A stretch of DNA of 32,350 nt. It comes from Nitrospirota bacterium. GTDB lineage: Bacteria; Nitrospirota; Nitrospiria; JACQCE01. Both the position numbers and the translations under genes were made by a program. Positions 8,892 through 16,195 of this stretch are shown one piece after another. Where the stretch lies: the NCBI GenBank assembly GCA_016201765.1, contig JACQCE010000045.1, forward strand, positions 1 to 32,350, given 5' to 3'. The notes beneath the pieces were generated by a model. The model searched no databases. It worked only from the letters and a program-made list of their open reading frames with translations, and had not been told where the DNA came from. Position 1 is the stretch's first letter. Every line of letters begins with the position of its first letter.

Positions 8892-8905
8892 CCCTCGATC
8901 GAGGG
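8892..8905. promoter_or_regulatory. Perfect 14-bp palindrome next to the -35 box (possible operator)
   Basis: CCCTCGATCGAGGG is a perfect dyad one base upstream of the -35 hexamer of the Fn3 gene promoter. The position suits a regulator-binding site. No regulator gene is adjacent. Confidence 0.35.
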
Positions 8906-9060
8906 AGAAACACAAAAAAACCATAATGTCTTATAAATGTGCAAAAATTAGGCCATTCCCCTACAATCGGTCTCCAATAGGCACAGTGTCGCCCCTGCCC
9001 GACATGGCGCCGCTCAGGCACACCCACCCGTTCGGCCGGGCCGATCCGCCACCGCCGGGC

Positions 9061-9198
9061 GGTAGTGGGTCAGTTTGATGGATTCCACCGTGGCAAAAAT
9101 AGGGACACGTCCCCATTTCCTCGTGCGACGCACGGCACGCAACGAAATTGGGACGTGTCCCTATTTTTGAGCCGGTCGCGGTGAAACTGACCCACTCC
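9061..9198 (+). mobile_element. Palindromic MITE-like element, copy 1
   Basis: The ends AGTGGGTCAGTTT (9064-9076) and AAACTGACCCACT (9184-9196) are perfect inverted repeats. An inner pair of 19 bp at 9095-9113 and 9150-9168 is also perfect, containing GGGACACGTCCC. The element is flanked by the 9-bp direct repeat CCGCCGGGC (9052-9060 and 9199-9207), a typical target-site duplication. It has no coding capacity. It lies about 55 bp before the RND adaptor gene. Two more copies are at 19224 and 23697. Confidence 0.85.
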
Positions 9199-9252
9199 CC
9201 GCCGGGCTGCTGGCTTGCGTTTCCGCCCGGCGGCCTGCTTTAATATTTGTCT

Positions 9253-10358
9253 ATGGCTCTTGTCTTCCATCGTCTGCGCTGGCTGGTCTCCGCGATGCTG
9301 CTGGTGGCGGCCGGCCTCCTGTGGGTGTTGACCGACCACAACCAAAGCACCGGCGCCCAAGCGCCCGGCGGCAAGCCGGGCGCCAATCCAGGCAATAGTC
9401 CGCCCCCGAGGTGGGCGCGGTCGGAACGTTGCAGGCCAACGAATCGGTCGTCATCCGCTCCGAAATCGCCGGCCGCGTGCAGACGATCCATTTTGCCGAG
9501 GGGCAGGCGGTCGCCAGGAACATTCCCCTGCTCACGATCGATCCCGTCGAATATCAGGCGCAATATGACCAGGCCGAGGCCGCCCTGGGATTGAGCCGTC
9601 TGAATTTTGACCGCTCCAAACCGCTCTACGAACAGCAGTTGCTCAGCCAGCAGGCCTATGACGAGCTGGCCGCGAAATTCAAAGAGGCCGAGGCCAACCT
9701 GGCGGTGGCCAGGGCGCGCCTCGACAAGACGAAGATTCAGGCCCCCTTCAGCGGCCGGCTGGGACTGCGGCAGGTCAGCCCCGGCGACTATCTGCAGCCG
9801 GGACAGGCGATCGTGAATCTCGAAGACCTTGATCCGCTCAAGGTCGACTTCCGCGTGCCGGAGGCCTATGTCGGACGGATCAAAGACGGCGGCGCCGTGC
9901 AGGTCGGCGCGGACGCCATGCCGGATCGCCGGTTCAAAGGCACGGTCTATGCCATCGATCCGAGGATCGACGCCGCCACCCGCACGCTCGTCGTCCGGGC
10001 GCGGGTTCCCAACGCCGATGGACGGCTGCGCCCCGGGATGTTCGTGCGCGTCGGCGTCGTCCTGGCCGAGCGGCCTAGGGCCGTCCTGATCCCGGAACAG
10101 GCGATCGTGCCCGTGGGGAATGACACATTCGTCTACCGGATCGTGGACGGGAAAGCGGCCCTGACGAAGGTGACGATCGGGCAGCGGCGCGAGGGCGAGG
10201 TTGAGATCGTGGCCGGCCTCGGCTCGGAGGAGACCGTCATCACGGGCGGGCAGAACAAGCCGATGATCTTCGACGGCGCGCCGGTCATGGTGATTCCCCC
10301 CGGCGGCGGGCCTGCGGGCCCGCCCGCACCGGCTGCGGCCGCCCCCAAGCGGGGCTGA
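9253..10358 (+). CDS. RND efflux periplasmic adaptor (membrane fusion protein), with a frameshift near 9403-9408
   Basis: This is the adaptor subunit linking an RND pump to an outer-membrane channel. The N-terminal signal/anchor (MALVFHRLRWL then a hydrophobic run) starts at ATG 9253 in one frame. The mature part (VGAVGTLQANESVVI onward: biotinyl-lipoyl-like half motifs, a coiled-coil hairpin with SQQAYDELAAKFKEAEANL, then beta-barrel and membrane-proximal domains) lies in the frame of GTG 9411. The switch falls at a run of five C (9403-9407). One more C would restore PPPEVGAVGTL and give about 368 residues, normal for the family. GTG 9411 alone would give a 315-residue protein without an export signal. 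The gene ends 5 bp before the pump gene. A sequencing error or a slippage site are both possible. Confidence 0.85.
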
Positions 10359-10363
10359 TTCCC

Positions 10364-13300
10364 ATGCGGTTGCCCGAGCTCTCCATCCGCCGCCCGGTGT
10401 TGGCCAGCGTGATGAGCCTGCTGCTCATCCTCGTCGGCGCCATCTCCTACTCGCGCCTGGCCGTCCGCGAATACCCCAACATCGATCCGCCGATCGTGTC
10501 GGTCCGCACCGTCTATACCGGCGCCAGCGCGGAAGTCGTCGAAAGCCAGATCACCCAGCCGCTGGAGGATTCCCTGGCCGGCATCGAGGGCATCAGGCAG
10601 ATGAAATCGATCAGCCGGGAGGAGGTCAGCCAGATTTCAGTGGAGTTCACGCTGGACCGGGACATCGACAACGCGGCGAACGACGTCCGGGATCGCGTCG
10701 CCCGCGTCCGCGGCCTGCTGCCCGATGAAACCGATGAACCGGTCATTTCCAAGACCGAGGCGGACGCCTTCCCCATCATCTGGCTTGCCTTCTCCAGCGA
10801 CCGCCACTCGCCGCTCGAAATCACCGATTACGCCGACCGCATCGTGAAGGACCGGCTGCAGACGCTGCCCGGCGTGTCCAACGTCATCATCGGCGGCGAG
10901 CGGCGCTACGCGATGCGCCTCTGGCTCGATCGCGAACGGCTGGCCGCCTACCACCTGACGACGCAGGATGTCGAAGACGCCCTCCGCCGGCAGAACGTCG
11001 AAGTGCCCTCTGGCCGGATCGAAAGCCGGCAGCGGGAATTCACCGTGCTGACGCAGACCGATCTGCGCACACCGCAGGAGTTCGACCGGATCATCATCCG
11101 GAACGCCAACGACTACCCGGTCCGGCTGAGCGACGTGGGCCATACCGAGCTGGGCGCCGAAGACGACCGGAACGCGGTGCGGGTCAACGGCAACCCCGCC
11201 GTCGGCGTGGGCGTGGTCAAACAATCCTCGGCGAATACGCTGGCCGTGGCCCGCGCCGTGAAAGCGGAGATCCCCAAGCTGACCGCCGCCCTGCCGCAGG
11301 GCATGAAGCTGCAGGTCGGGTTCGACAGCTCGATCTTCATCGAAGAGTCGATCACATCGGTGTTTGAAACCCTGGGCGAGGCGCTGGCGCTCGTCGTGCT
11401 GGTCATCTTTTTCTTTCTGCGGTCGGCGCGCGCCACGCTGATTCCGTTCGTCACGATTCCCGTCTCCCTGATCGGGGCCTTCATTTTCGTCTACACCCTG
11501 GGCTTCACCGTCAACGTGCTGACGCTGCTGGCGCTGGTGCTGGCGATCGGCCTCGTCGTGGACGATGCCATCGTGGTGCTGGAAAACATCTACCGCCGGA
11601 TCGAGCGCGGGGTGCCGCCGCTCCAGGCCGCGTTCGAAGGCAGCAAGGAAATCGCCTTCGCCGTGCTGGCCATGACGGTCACCGTGGCGGCCGTGTTTGT
11701 GCCCGTGGCCTTCATGACCGGCCGGACCGGCCAGCTCTTCCGCGAGTTCGCGCTCACCGTGTCCGCCGCGGTGATCGTGTCGGGCTTCGTCGCCCTGACG
11801 CTCACACCCATGATGTGCTCGAAACTGTTGCGCCATGAACGGCAGCACGGCCGGATCTACCGGGCGATTGAGCGCTGGCTGGAGCGGCTCAATACCGGCT
11901 ATCGTGCGCTCCTGGCCCGTTCGCTCAACCACCGCGGACTGATCCTGTCGCTGGGGCTCGCGGCCGCGGGGGCGATTGTCATCCTCTTCATGACCCTCAA
12001 GTCCGAGCTGTCGCCCCTGGAGGATCGCGGCACCATCATCGGCGTCCTCCTGGCCCCGGAGGGGGCCACCATGGCCTACACCGACGGCTACGCGCGGCGC
12101 GTGGAGGAATTTTTCAAGGCAGTGCCCGAGATCAAGACCTCCTTCATGGTCGTCGCTCCGGGACTGGAACGGCCCAACCCGGTCACCTCCGCCTTCGCGT
12201 TTGTCAGCCTCAAACCCTGGTCGGAGCGCCACCGCAGCCAGCAACAGATTGCGGCGGAGCTGATGCCCAAGCTGCTCGGCCTGCCGGGCGTGATGGCCTT
12301 TGCCGTCAATCCGCCGTCGCTCGGCCAGAATTTTCGCAACCCGCCGGTGATGTACGTCGTGCAGGCCTCCACCTATGCCGAACTGCAACGCATGGTTGAC
12401 GCCCTGATGGCCAGGATCCGCCAGTTCCCCGGCCTCGTCAACGCGGATTCGGACCTGAAGCTGAACAAACCGCAATTGACGGTCAGGGTGGATCGCGAGA
12501 AGGCCGCCGATGTCGGGGTGGAGGTGGAAACCATCGGCCGGACGCTGGAAACGCTGCTCGGGGGGCGGCAGGTGACCCGGTTCAAGCGCGAGGGGGAACA
12601 GTACGACGTTATCGTCAAACTGGAGGATAAAGATCGCACGAAGCCCAACGATCTGACCGCCATCTACGTTCGCGGCAAGGATGATCAACTCATTCAACTA
12701 TCCAACCTGGTGCGGCTCGAGGAGACGGTGGCGCCCAAAGAGCTCAACCATTTTAATCGCCTCAGGGCGGCCACCATCTCGGCCAATCTGGCTCCCGGCG
12801 TCGCGCTGGGCGACGCGTTGACGTTTCTGGACAACACCGCCCGTGAGGTGCTGCCGGCCGGGACCCAGACGGCGCTGGACGGGCAGTCGCGCGAGTTCAA
12901 AGAAGCGGGCGCCAGCATGTATGTGGCGTTTGTGCTGGCCTTGATCTTCCTCTACCTGGTCCTCGCCGCGCAGTTTGAGAGTTTCGTCGACCCCTTTGTG
13001 ATCATGCTGTCAGTGCCGCTGGCGGTGACCGGCGCGCTGCTCTCGTTGAAACTGACCGGGAATACGCTCAACGTCTACAGCCAGATCGGCATGGTCATGC
13101 TGGTGGGATTGATCGCCAAGAACGGCATTTTGATCGTGGAATTCGCCAACCAGCTTCGGGAACAGGGGCAGGCCGTGCGGGAGGCCGTCGTGGAGGCCGC
13201 CGGGTTGCGTCTGCGGCCGATTTTGATGACGACGGCCGCCATGATTCTGGGCGCGATCCCGCTTGCCCTGGCCCACGGCGCCGGCGCGGAGAGCCGCCAG

Positions 13301-13492
13301 CAGATCGGCTGGGTGATCGTCGGCGGCCTCCTGCTGGGCACGCTGCTTACGCTCTTCGTCATCCCCACCGCTTACACCCTCCTGGCCCGGCAACGCCGCC
13401 GCCAGGCCCACACGCCCAACGGCGACGGCGAGCCGGATAACATCCCCCGCGCGCTGAAAGCGCATAAAGTCCCCGAGCACCGCCACGTCTAA
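10364..13492 (+). CDS. RND multidrug efflux pump permease (HAE1/AcrB family)
   Basis: This 1042-residue proton-driven inner-membrane pump has full length for AcrB/MexB-type transporters. Helix TM1 follows LSIRRPVLASVM. The proton-relay aspartates of TM4 are at 400-401 (GLVVDDAIVVLENIYRR), and the TM10 lysine is present in MLVGLIAKNGILIVEFA. Both large periplasmic loops are complete. It starts 5 bp after the adaptor gene, so the two form one operon. No TolC-like outer-membrane channel gene and no TetR-type repressor are adjacent, so the channel must be encoded elsewhere. The substrate cannot be told from sequence: multidrug HAE1 is favoured over the heavy-metal HME branch because the DD pair and overall motifs match HAE1. 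Confidence 0.95.
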   Translation: MRLPELSIRRPVLASVMSLLLILVGAISYSRLAVREYPNIDPPIVSVRTVYTGASAEVVESQITQPLEDSLAGIEGIRQMKSISREEVSQISVEFTLDRDIDNAANDVRDRVARVRGLLPDETDEPVISKTEADAFPIIWLAFSSDRHSPLEITDYADRIVKDRLQTLPGVSNVIIGGERRYAMRLWLDRERLAAYHLTTQDVEDALRRQNVEVPSGRIESRQREFTVLTQTDLRTPQEFDRIIIRNANDYPVRLSDVGHTELGAEDDRNAVRVNGNPAVGVGVVKQSSANTLAVARAVKAEIPKLTAALPQGMKLQVGFDSSIFIEESITSVFETLGEALALVVLVIFFFLRSARATLIPFVTIPVSLIGAFIFVYTLGFTVNVLTLLALVLAIGLVVDDAIVVLENIYRRIERGVPPLQAAFEGSKEIAFAVLAMTVTVAAVFVPVAFMTGRTGQLFREFALTVSAAVIVSGFVALTLTPMMCSKLLRHERQHGRIYRAIERWLERLNTGYRALLARSLNHRGLILSLGLAAAGAIVILFMTLKSELSPLEDRGTIIGVLLAPEGATMAYTDGYARRVEEFFKAVPEIKTSFMVVAPGLERPNPVTSAFAFVSLKPWSERHRSQQQIAAELMPKLLGLPGVMAFAVNPPSLGQNFRNPPVMYVVQASTYAELQRMVDALMARIRQFPGLVNADSDLKLNKPQLTVRVDREKAADVGVEVETIGRTLETLLGGRQVTRFKREGEQYDVIVKLEDKDRTKPNDLTAIYVRGKDDQLIQLSNLVRLEETVAPKELNHFNRLRAATISANLAPGVALGDALTFLDNTAREVLPAGTQTALDGQSREFKEAGASMYVAFVLALIFLYLVLAAQFESFVDPFVIMLSVPLAVTGALLSLKLTGNTLNVYSQIGMVMLVGLIAKNGILIVEFANQLREQGQAVREAVVEAAGLRLRPILMTTAAMILGAIPLALAHGAGAESRQQIGWVIVGGLLLGTLLTLFVIPTAYTLLARQRRRQAHTPNGDGEPDNIPRALKAHKVPEHRHV

Positions 13493-13522
13493 CCGTCTGT
13501 AATTATTGGGCTCGCAGCATGA

Positions 13523-13543
13523 TTTTGGCGGCTTGGGCCAAAA
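13523..13543 (+). terminator. Weak hairpin after the RND operon
   Basis: TTTTGGC (13523-13529) and GCCAAAA (13537-13543) can pair around a short loop, 30 bp after the pump stop. There is no proper T-run, so a role as terminator is only a guess. Confidence 0.25.
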
Positions 13544-13566
13544 ATTCCCGTTAAGCAATCCGGATG

Positions 13567-13575
13567 TGGTATACT
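13567..13575 (+). promoter_or_regulatory. Extended -10 promoter of the desaturase gene
   Basis: TGGTATACT is an extended -10 element (TGn plus TATACT at 13570-13575). No good -35 is seen, as expected for this promoter type. The predicted leader is about 45 nt and carries the AAAGGAG ribosome site at 13615-13621. Confidence 0.5.
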
Positions 13576-13629
13576 GATTGTTAATTGTCCGCTACCCGTA
13601 GCACCAAATACTGTAAAGGAGTCGCCCGC

Positions 13630-14499
13630 GTGAATGGAGTGAAAACCGAAACTGTTGTGTCTTTAGCACCCGAGATGAGAACATTGGACTATCCGGTGGT
13701 GTTCCAATTTGCGTTTGTCACCCTGGTGGCGCTGATCGGCGTGCCCCTGTTCGGCTACCTGTATGATTACACCTGGCTGGACTGGACGCTTTTCGGCGTG
13801 CTCTACGTCATCACCGGTCTGGGCATCACGGTCGGTTATCACCGGTTGATTTCCCACCGGAGTTTTGAGTCTCACCGCTGGCTGAAATTCGCGCTGCTGA
13901 TCGCCGGCGGCTGGGCGTTGCAAAACACCGCCATCAAGTGGTCGGCCGACCATGTGCGCCACCACGCCAGGGTCGACCAGGAAGCCGATCCCTACAATGC
14001 CATGCGGGGTTTCTGGTTCAGCCACGTGGGCTGGCTGTTTGTGAGCGATCCGTATGCGGATGACAAATACGAGGCGCAGTTCCGGAAGGACCCCCTGCTG
14101 CTCTGGCAGGAGCGGTATTACGTACCGATCGTGCTCTCCGGGTTTGCCATTCCGTTGCTTGCCGGCTTTCTCCATGGCGGCTGGCGTGAAGCGATCGGCT
14201 GTTTTCTGCTCGCCGGCGTGGGGCGGATGTTCCTCGTCCTGAACTCCACCTTCTGCATCAACTCCGTCTGCCACCTGTGGGGTGATCAACCGCACAGTCA
14301 GGCCAATTCAAGCCGGGACAGCTGGTGGGTGTCGCTGGTCACGTTCGGCGAGGGGTACCACAATTATCACCACGCCTATCAGCGTGACTATCGCAACGGT
14401 CCCATGTGGTACAACTTCGATCCGTCGAAGTGGCTGATTTTTGCCGCCGCTCAACTGGGGCTGGCCAGCAATCTCCAGCGGGCGACGGTCAAAAACTAA
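13630..14499 (+). CDS. Membrane fatty acid desaturase (acyl-CoA delta-9 type)
   Basis: This 289-residue di-iron membrane enzyme introduces a double bond into fatty acyl chains and adjusts membrane fluidity. The three His boxes are complete: HRLISH (H71, H76), HVRHH (H108, H111, H112) and HNYHH (H244, H247, H248). Four hydrophobic membrane segments surround them. The start chosen is GTG 13630, because AAAGGAG ends 8 nt before it; a TTG at 13585 has no ribosome site. The layout resembles stearoyl-CoA desaturases rather than plant-type acyl-lipid enzymes. It is alone on its strand, with its own promoter, and converges on the hydrolase gene across an inverted repeat. Confidence 0.92.
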   Translation: MNGVKTETVVSLAPEMRTLDYPVVFQFAFVTLVALIGVPLFGYLYDYTWLDWTLFGVLYVITGLGITVGYHRLISHRSFESHRWLKFALLIAGGWALQNTAIKWSADHVRHHARVDQEADPYNAMRGFWFSHVGWLFVSDPYADDKYEAQFRKDPLLLWQERYYVPIVLSGFAIPLLAGFLHGGWREAIGCFLLAGVGRMFLVLNSTFCINSVCHLWGDQPHSQANSSRDSWWVSLVTFGEGYHNYHHAYQRDYRNGPMWYNFDPSKWLIFAAAQLGLASNLQRATVKN

Positions 14500-14519
14500 C
14501 CCGCCAACGATTCCCTAAA

Positions 14520-14592
14520 GGGGACAGGCAACTTTTTCACGAATCCAACAACAGATCTCAACGTCCTGTTGATGAAAAAGCAGCCTGTCCCC
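14520..14592. repeat. Inverted repeat GGGGACAGGC...TTTTTCA, possible bidirectional terminator
   Basis: GGGGACAGGC (14520-14529) and GCCTGTCCCC (14583-14592) are perfect inverted ends, each followed inward by a TTTTTC/GAAAAA block. The right half is read as the last codons (GGQAAFSSTGR) of the leftward hydrolase gene. It sits between two convergent genes, so it may also stop transcription. It differs in sequence from the MITE at 9061. Confidence 0.6.
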
Positions 14593-15457
14593 CCGTCTGC
14601 TGCACAAACTCCTCGATCGCCGACGCCACGGCCGGCATGTTGTCGGTCAGGACAAAATGGCTCGCCTCGATGAAGAGCGCCCGTCCGCAGGGCGGCGCCA
14701 CTTGCTGCCCCGGTGATTCAGCCAGATCCGCCTTTTTGCCGTAGATCGAAAGGACGGGACACGTCACCGTCGCCCACGGCGGCCGGTAGGCAAACAACAG
14801 CCGGAACGCCCGCAGATAACTCACCACCGGCATCGTCTGCAGGTCGACCCACGGCCCCATGTACCGCACGGCCGCCCAGAAGGAAGTCAGCCGGGAGCGC
14901 ACCCATTCGTCATAGATCTCGTAGTCGACCAGTCGGAACGTGGTCCGCTTGACGCCGAGCGCGTTGAGCCCCTTCACCGCCACGGCAATCAACCAGAGGA
15001 ACGGCCGCACGACCGCATAGAGCACCCGCAAGCCCCGCCGCAGCGTCTCCACGACAAACGGTTCGATCAATATCAGGCCGGCGATCCGCCCCGGACAACG
15101 GGCCCATGCCCGGACGGCCAGATTGGCCCCCCAACAATGGCCGATGAGGACCGCCCGGCCGGCCCCCTCGTGTGCGAGCAAGGCGCACAGATCGCGGCTG
15201 ATCGTCTCCTCATCGATGCCGCGCCTCGCGTGCGACGCGCCGTGGCCGCGCAGATCGGCCACGATGACGCGGCAGTCCTGCCGGAAGAAGGGTTGGGCGG
15301 TCAATCGGGACCAGCGGGTGCGGTTGCTGCCCAGACCGTGGAGAAAGAGCAGCCGGGGCGCATCGGGATTGTCCCGGCCGCCGATGTAATAATGGATCAA
15401 TTCGCCATCGTCCGCCGCGATGGTCCGATGGCGGAGCGGAGGAGCGTCAGACCCCAT
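14558..15457 (-). CDS. Alpha/beta-fold hydrolase with a cysteine nucleophile
   Basis: This 299-residue protein has the alpha/beta hydrolase layout: oxyanion motif LFLHGLGSN (about 37-45), DLRGHG, and the nucleophile elbow GHCWG with Cys108 in place of Ser. Its acid is near 244 (GKKADL) and its catalytic His is near 267 (EASHFV). A lid-like helical insert with hydrophobic residues covers about 135-170. Cys elbows occur in PHA synthases and dienelactone hydrolases, but the length and other motifs fit neither well, so the substrate is unknown. Its start overlaps the stop of the upstream HExxH gene by 11 nt, so they are one operon. The last 10 or so residues come from the inverted repeat at 14520-14592 and are probably not ancestral. 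Confidence 0.88.
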   Translation of the reverse strand: MGSDAPPLRHRTIAADDGELIHYYIGGRDNPDAPRLLFLHGLGSNRTRWSRLTAQPFFRQDCRVIVADLRGHGASHARRGIDEETISRDLCALLAHEGAGRAVLIGHCWGANLAVRAWARCPGRIAGLILIEPFVVETLRRGLRVLYAVVRPFLWLIAVAVKGLNALGVKRTTFRLVDYEIYDEWVRSRLTSFWAAVRYMGPWVDLQTMPVVSYLRAFRLLFAYRPPWATVTCPVLSIYGKKADLAESPGQQVAPPCGRALFIEASHFVLTDNMPAVASAIEEFVQQTGGQAAFSSTGR

Positions 15458-15845
15458 GCGGTCCGTCGGTCGTCAGCCATCGGCGGTAGCATTGCTCGAC
15501 GGCCCGGCCGTTCACCAGATGGTGCTGCCGGAAGCCGCCTCCCCCGCCAGTCGAAAAACTTTTGGGGATATGCAGCAATTCATGGATGAGTGTTTTGACC
15601 TGTTCATCGGGCGGAAGACGATTGTAATGCTCGGTTACCACCTCGATCACGTAGTGGGCCTTCAGCATCATCGCCGTTTGTAAGATTCGGGGCAGGGCAT
15701 GGCAGCGGGCCAGCGTTCGCCGGCTTTTGGATCCGTAGCTGCGCACACACCGCACGCGGGACAGATCGATGTGATCGAACCCCAGCGCCACGACCAGGCC
15801 GGCGATCTGCGCCTCGACATCGGGCGCCTGTTCATAGTGCATCAT
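15447..15845 (-). CDS. Putative zinc metallopeptidase (HExxH; phage-metallopeptidase-like)
   Basis: This small protein of 132 residues has the zinc-peptidase motif HELLH (H88, E89, H92), preceded by an amphipathic helix (RLPPDEQVKTLI). The sequence FRQHHLVNG soon after may give the third ligand. The early Cys/Arg-rich part (RVRCVRSYGSKSRR...ARCHALP) is characteristic of the 'putative metallopeptidase' family related to PF18894. No signal peptide is seen, so it should be cytoplasmic. Its substrate is not known. The next gene, a hydrolase, overlaps it by 11 nt. A promoter-like pair lies just upstream, back to back with the histone promoter. Confidence 0.8.
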   Translation of the reverse strand: MMHYEQAPDVEAQIAGLVVALGFDHIDLSRVRCVRSYGSKSRRTLARCHALPRILQTAMMLKAHYVIEVVTEHYNRLPPDEQVKTLIHELLHIPKSFSTGGGGGFRQHHLVNGRAVEQCYRRWLTTDGPHGV

Positions 15846-15880
15846 GATCGCATTGAGTCCCGTTGAAACAATCCCGGACT

Positions 15881-15910
15881 ACCGTATCACCGGCGGGACG
15901 GCGCTGTCCA
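15881..15910 (-). promoter_or_regulatory. Promoter of the metallopeptidase-hydrolase operon
   Basis: On the minus strand TGGACA (15910-15905), an 18-bp spacer and TACGGT (15886-15881) preceded by TGA form an extended -10 promoter about 35 bp upstream of the ATG at 15845. Confidence 0.45.
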
Positions 15911-15943
15911 CCACATCACACCCATTCCACCGAGATCGGAGGG

Positions 15944-15971
15944 TTGACAAGCACGCCGGCGCTTTTATATT
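15944..15971 (+). promoter_or_regulatory. Strong sigma70-type promoter of the histone-fold gene
   Basis: There is a consensus TTGACA at 15944-15949, a 16-bp spacer and TATATT at 15966-15971 (TATTCT at 18 bp is an alternative). The leader of about 30 nt ends in GGGAGG (15997-16002). This is one of the best promoters in the window and fits an abundant protein. Confidence 0.6.
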
Positions 15972-16006
15972 CTGCGAGCCTACCATCCACTTACACGGGA
16001 GGCATC

Positions 16007-16189
16007 ATGGCTGAAATTCTGGTTGTGGCTTCGAAGATCAAAAAATTCATCAAAGACAAATCGGGTTTTAATACGTCGGCGGAAATTCTGGACGTGCTGA
16101 GCCAGCGGGTGGAAAATCTCTGCACGGCCGCGATCGAGAAAGCCAAGGCCGACGGCCGCAAAACGGTCAAGGGACGGGATCTGGAGTAA
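16007..16189 (+). CDS. Bacterial histone-fold protein (Bd0055-like)
   Basis: This 60-residue protein is a single histone fold: a short first helix with SKIKKFIKDK, a long middle helix (TSAEILDVLSQRVENLCTAAIEKA), and the loop-strand ADGRKTVKGRDLE, which is the archaeal/bacterial histone signature (GRKTV then Asp). Archaeal-type tails and the extra helices of pseudodimeric histones are absent. Length and order match the small bacterial histones exemplified by Bdellovibrio Bd0055, which bind DNA. The start is ATG 16007, with GGGAGG 4 nt before it. An in-frame ATG at 15863 precedes the promoter and can be ignored. The gene is monocistronic and ends 6 bp from the convergent proB stop. DNA binding here is inferred from the family. 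Confidence 0.85.
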   Translation: MAEILVVASKIKKFIKDKSGFNTSAEILDVLSQRVENLCTAAIEKAKADGRKTVKGRDLE

Positions 16190-16195
16190 CCCGGT

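Larger units (their letters stand above)
8801..9252. other. Spacer between the Fn3 gene and the RND operon
   Basis: No coding sequence is seen in this roughly 450 bp gap. From 8801 to 8890 lie the leader and promoter of the leftward Fn3 gene, including two ATAAAT direct repeats (about 8830-8845). At 8892-8905 there is a perfect palindrome. 8906-8960 is AT-rich. 8961-9051 shows nothing recognisable. 9052-9207 is a mobile palindromic element with its flanking direct repeats. The last 45 bases lead into the RND adaptor gene. Confidence 0.7.

Noticed and set aside
9061-9198. REP/RAYT-type element moved by a Y1 transposase
   Set aside because: All three copies carry 8-9 bp direct repeats at their ends, which Y1 transposition does not create.
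10637-12697. 686-codon open frame on the minus strand opposite the RND pump gene
   Set aside because: It is His/Gln/Asp/Arg-rich low-complexity sequence, a typical antisense shadow of a GC-rich coding region, and the plus strand clearly encodes the pump.
13493-13629. Riboswitch or attenuator before the desaturase gene
   Set aside because: Only an extended -10, a weak hairpin and a ribosome site are visible; no known aptamer pattern.
15863-16006. N-terminal extension of the histone-fold protein from ATG 15863
   Set aside because: The segment contains the promoter TTGACA...TATATT and has no histone-like sequence; the ribosome site selects ATG 16007.
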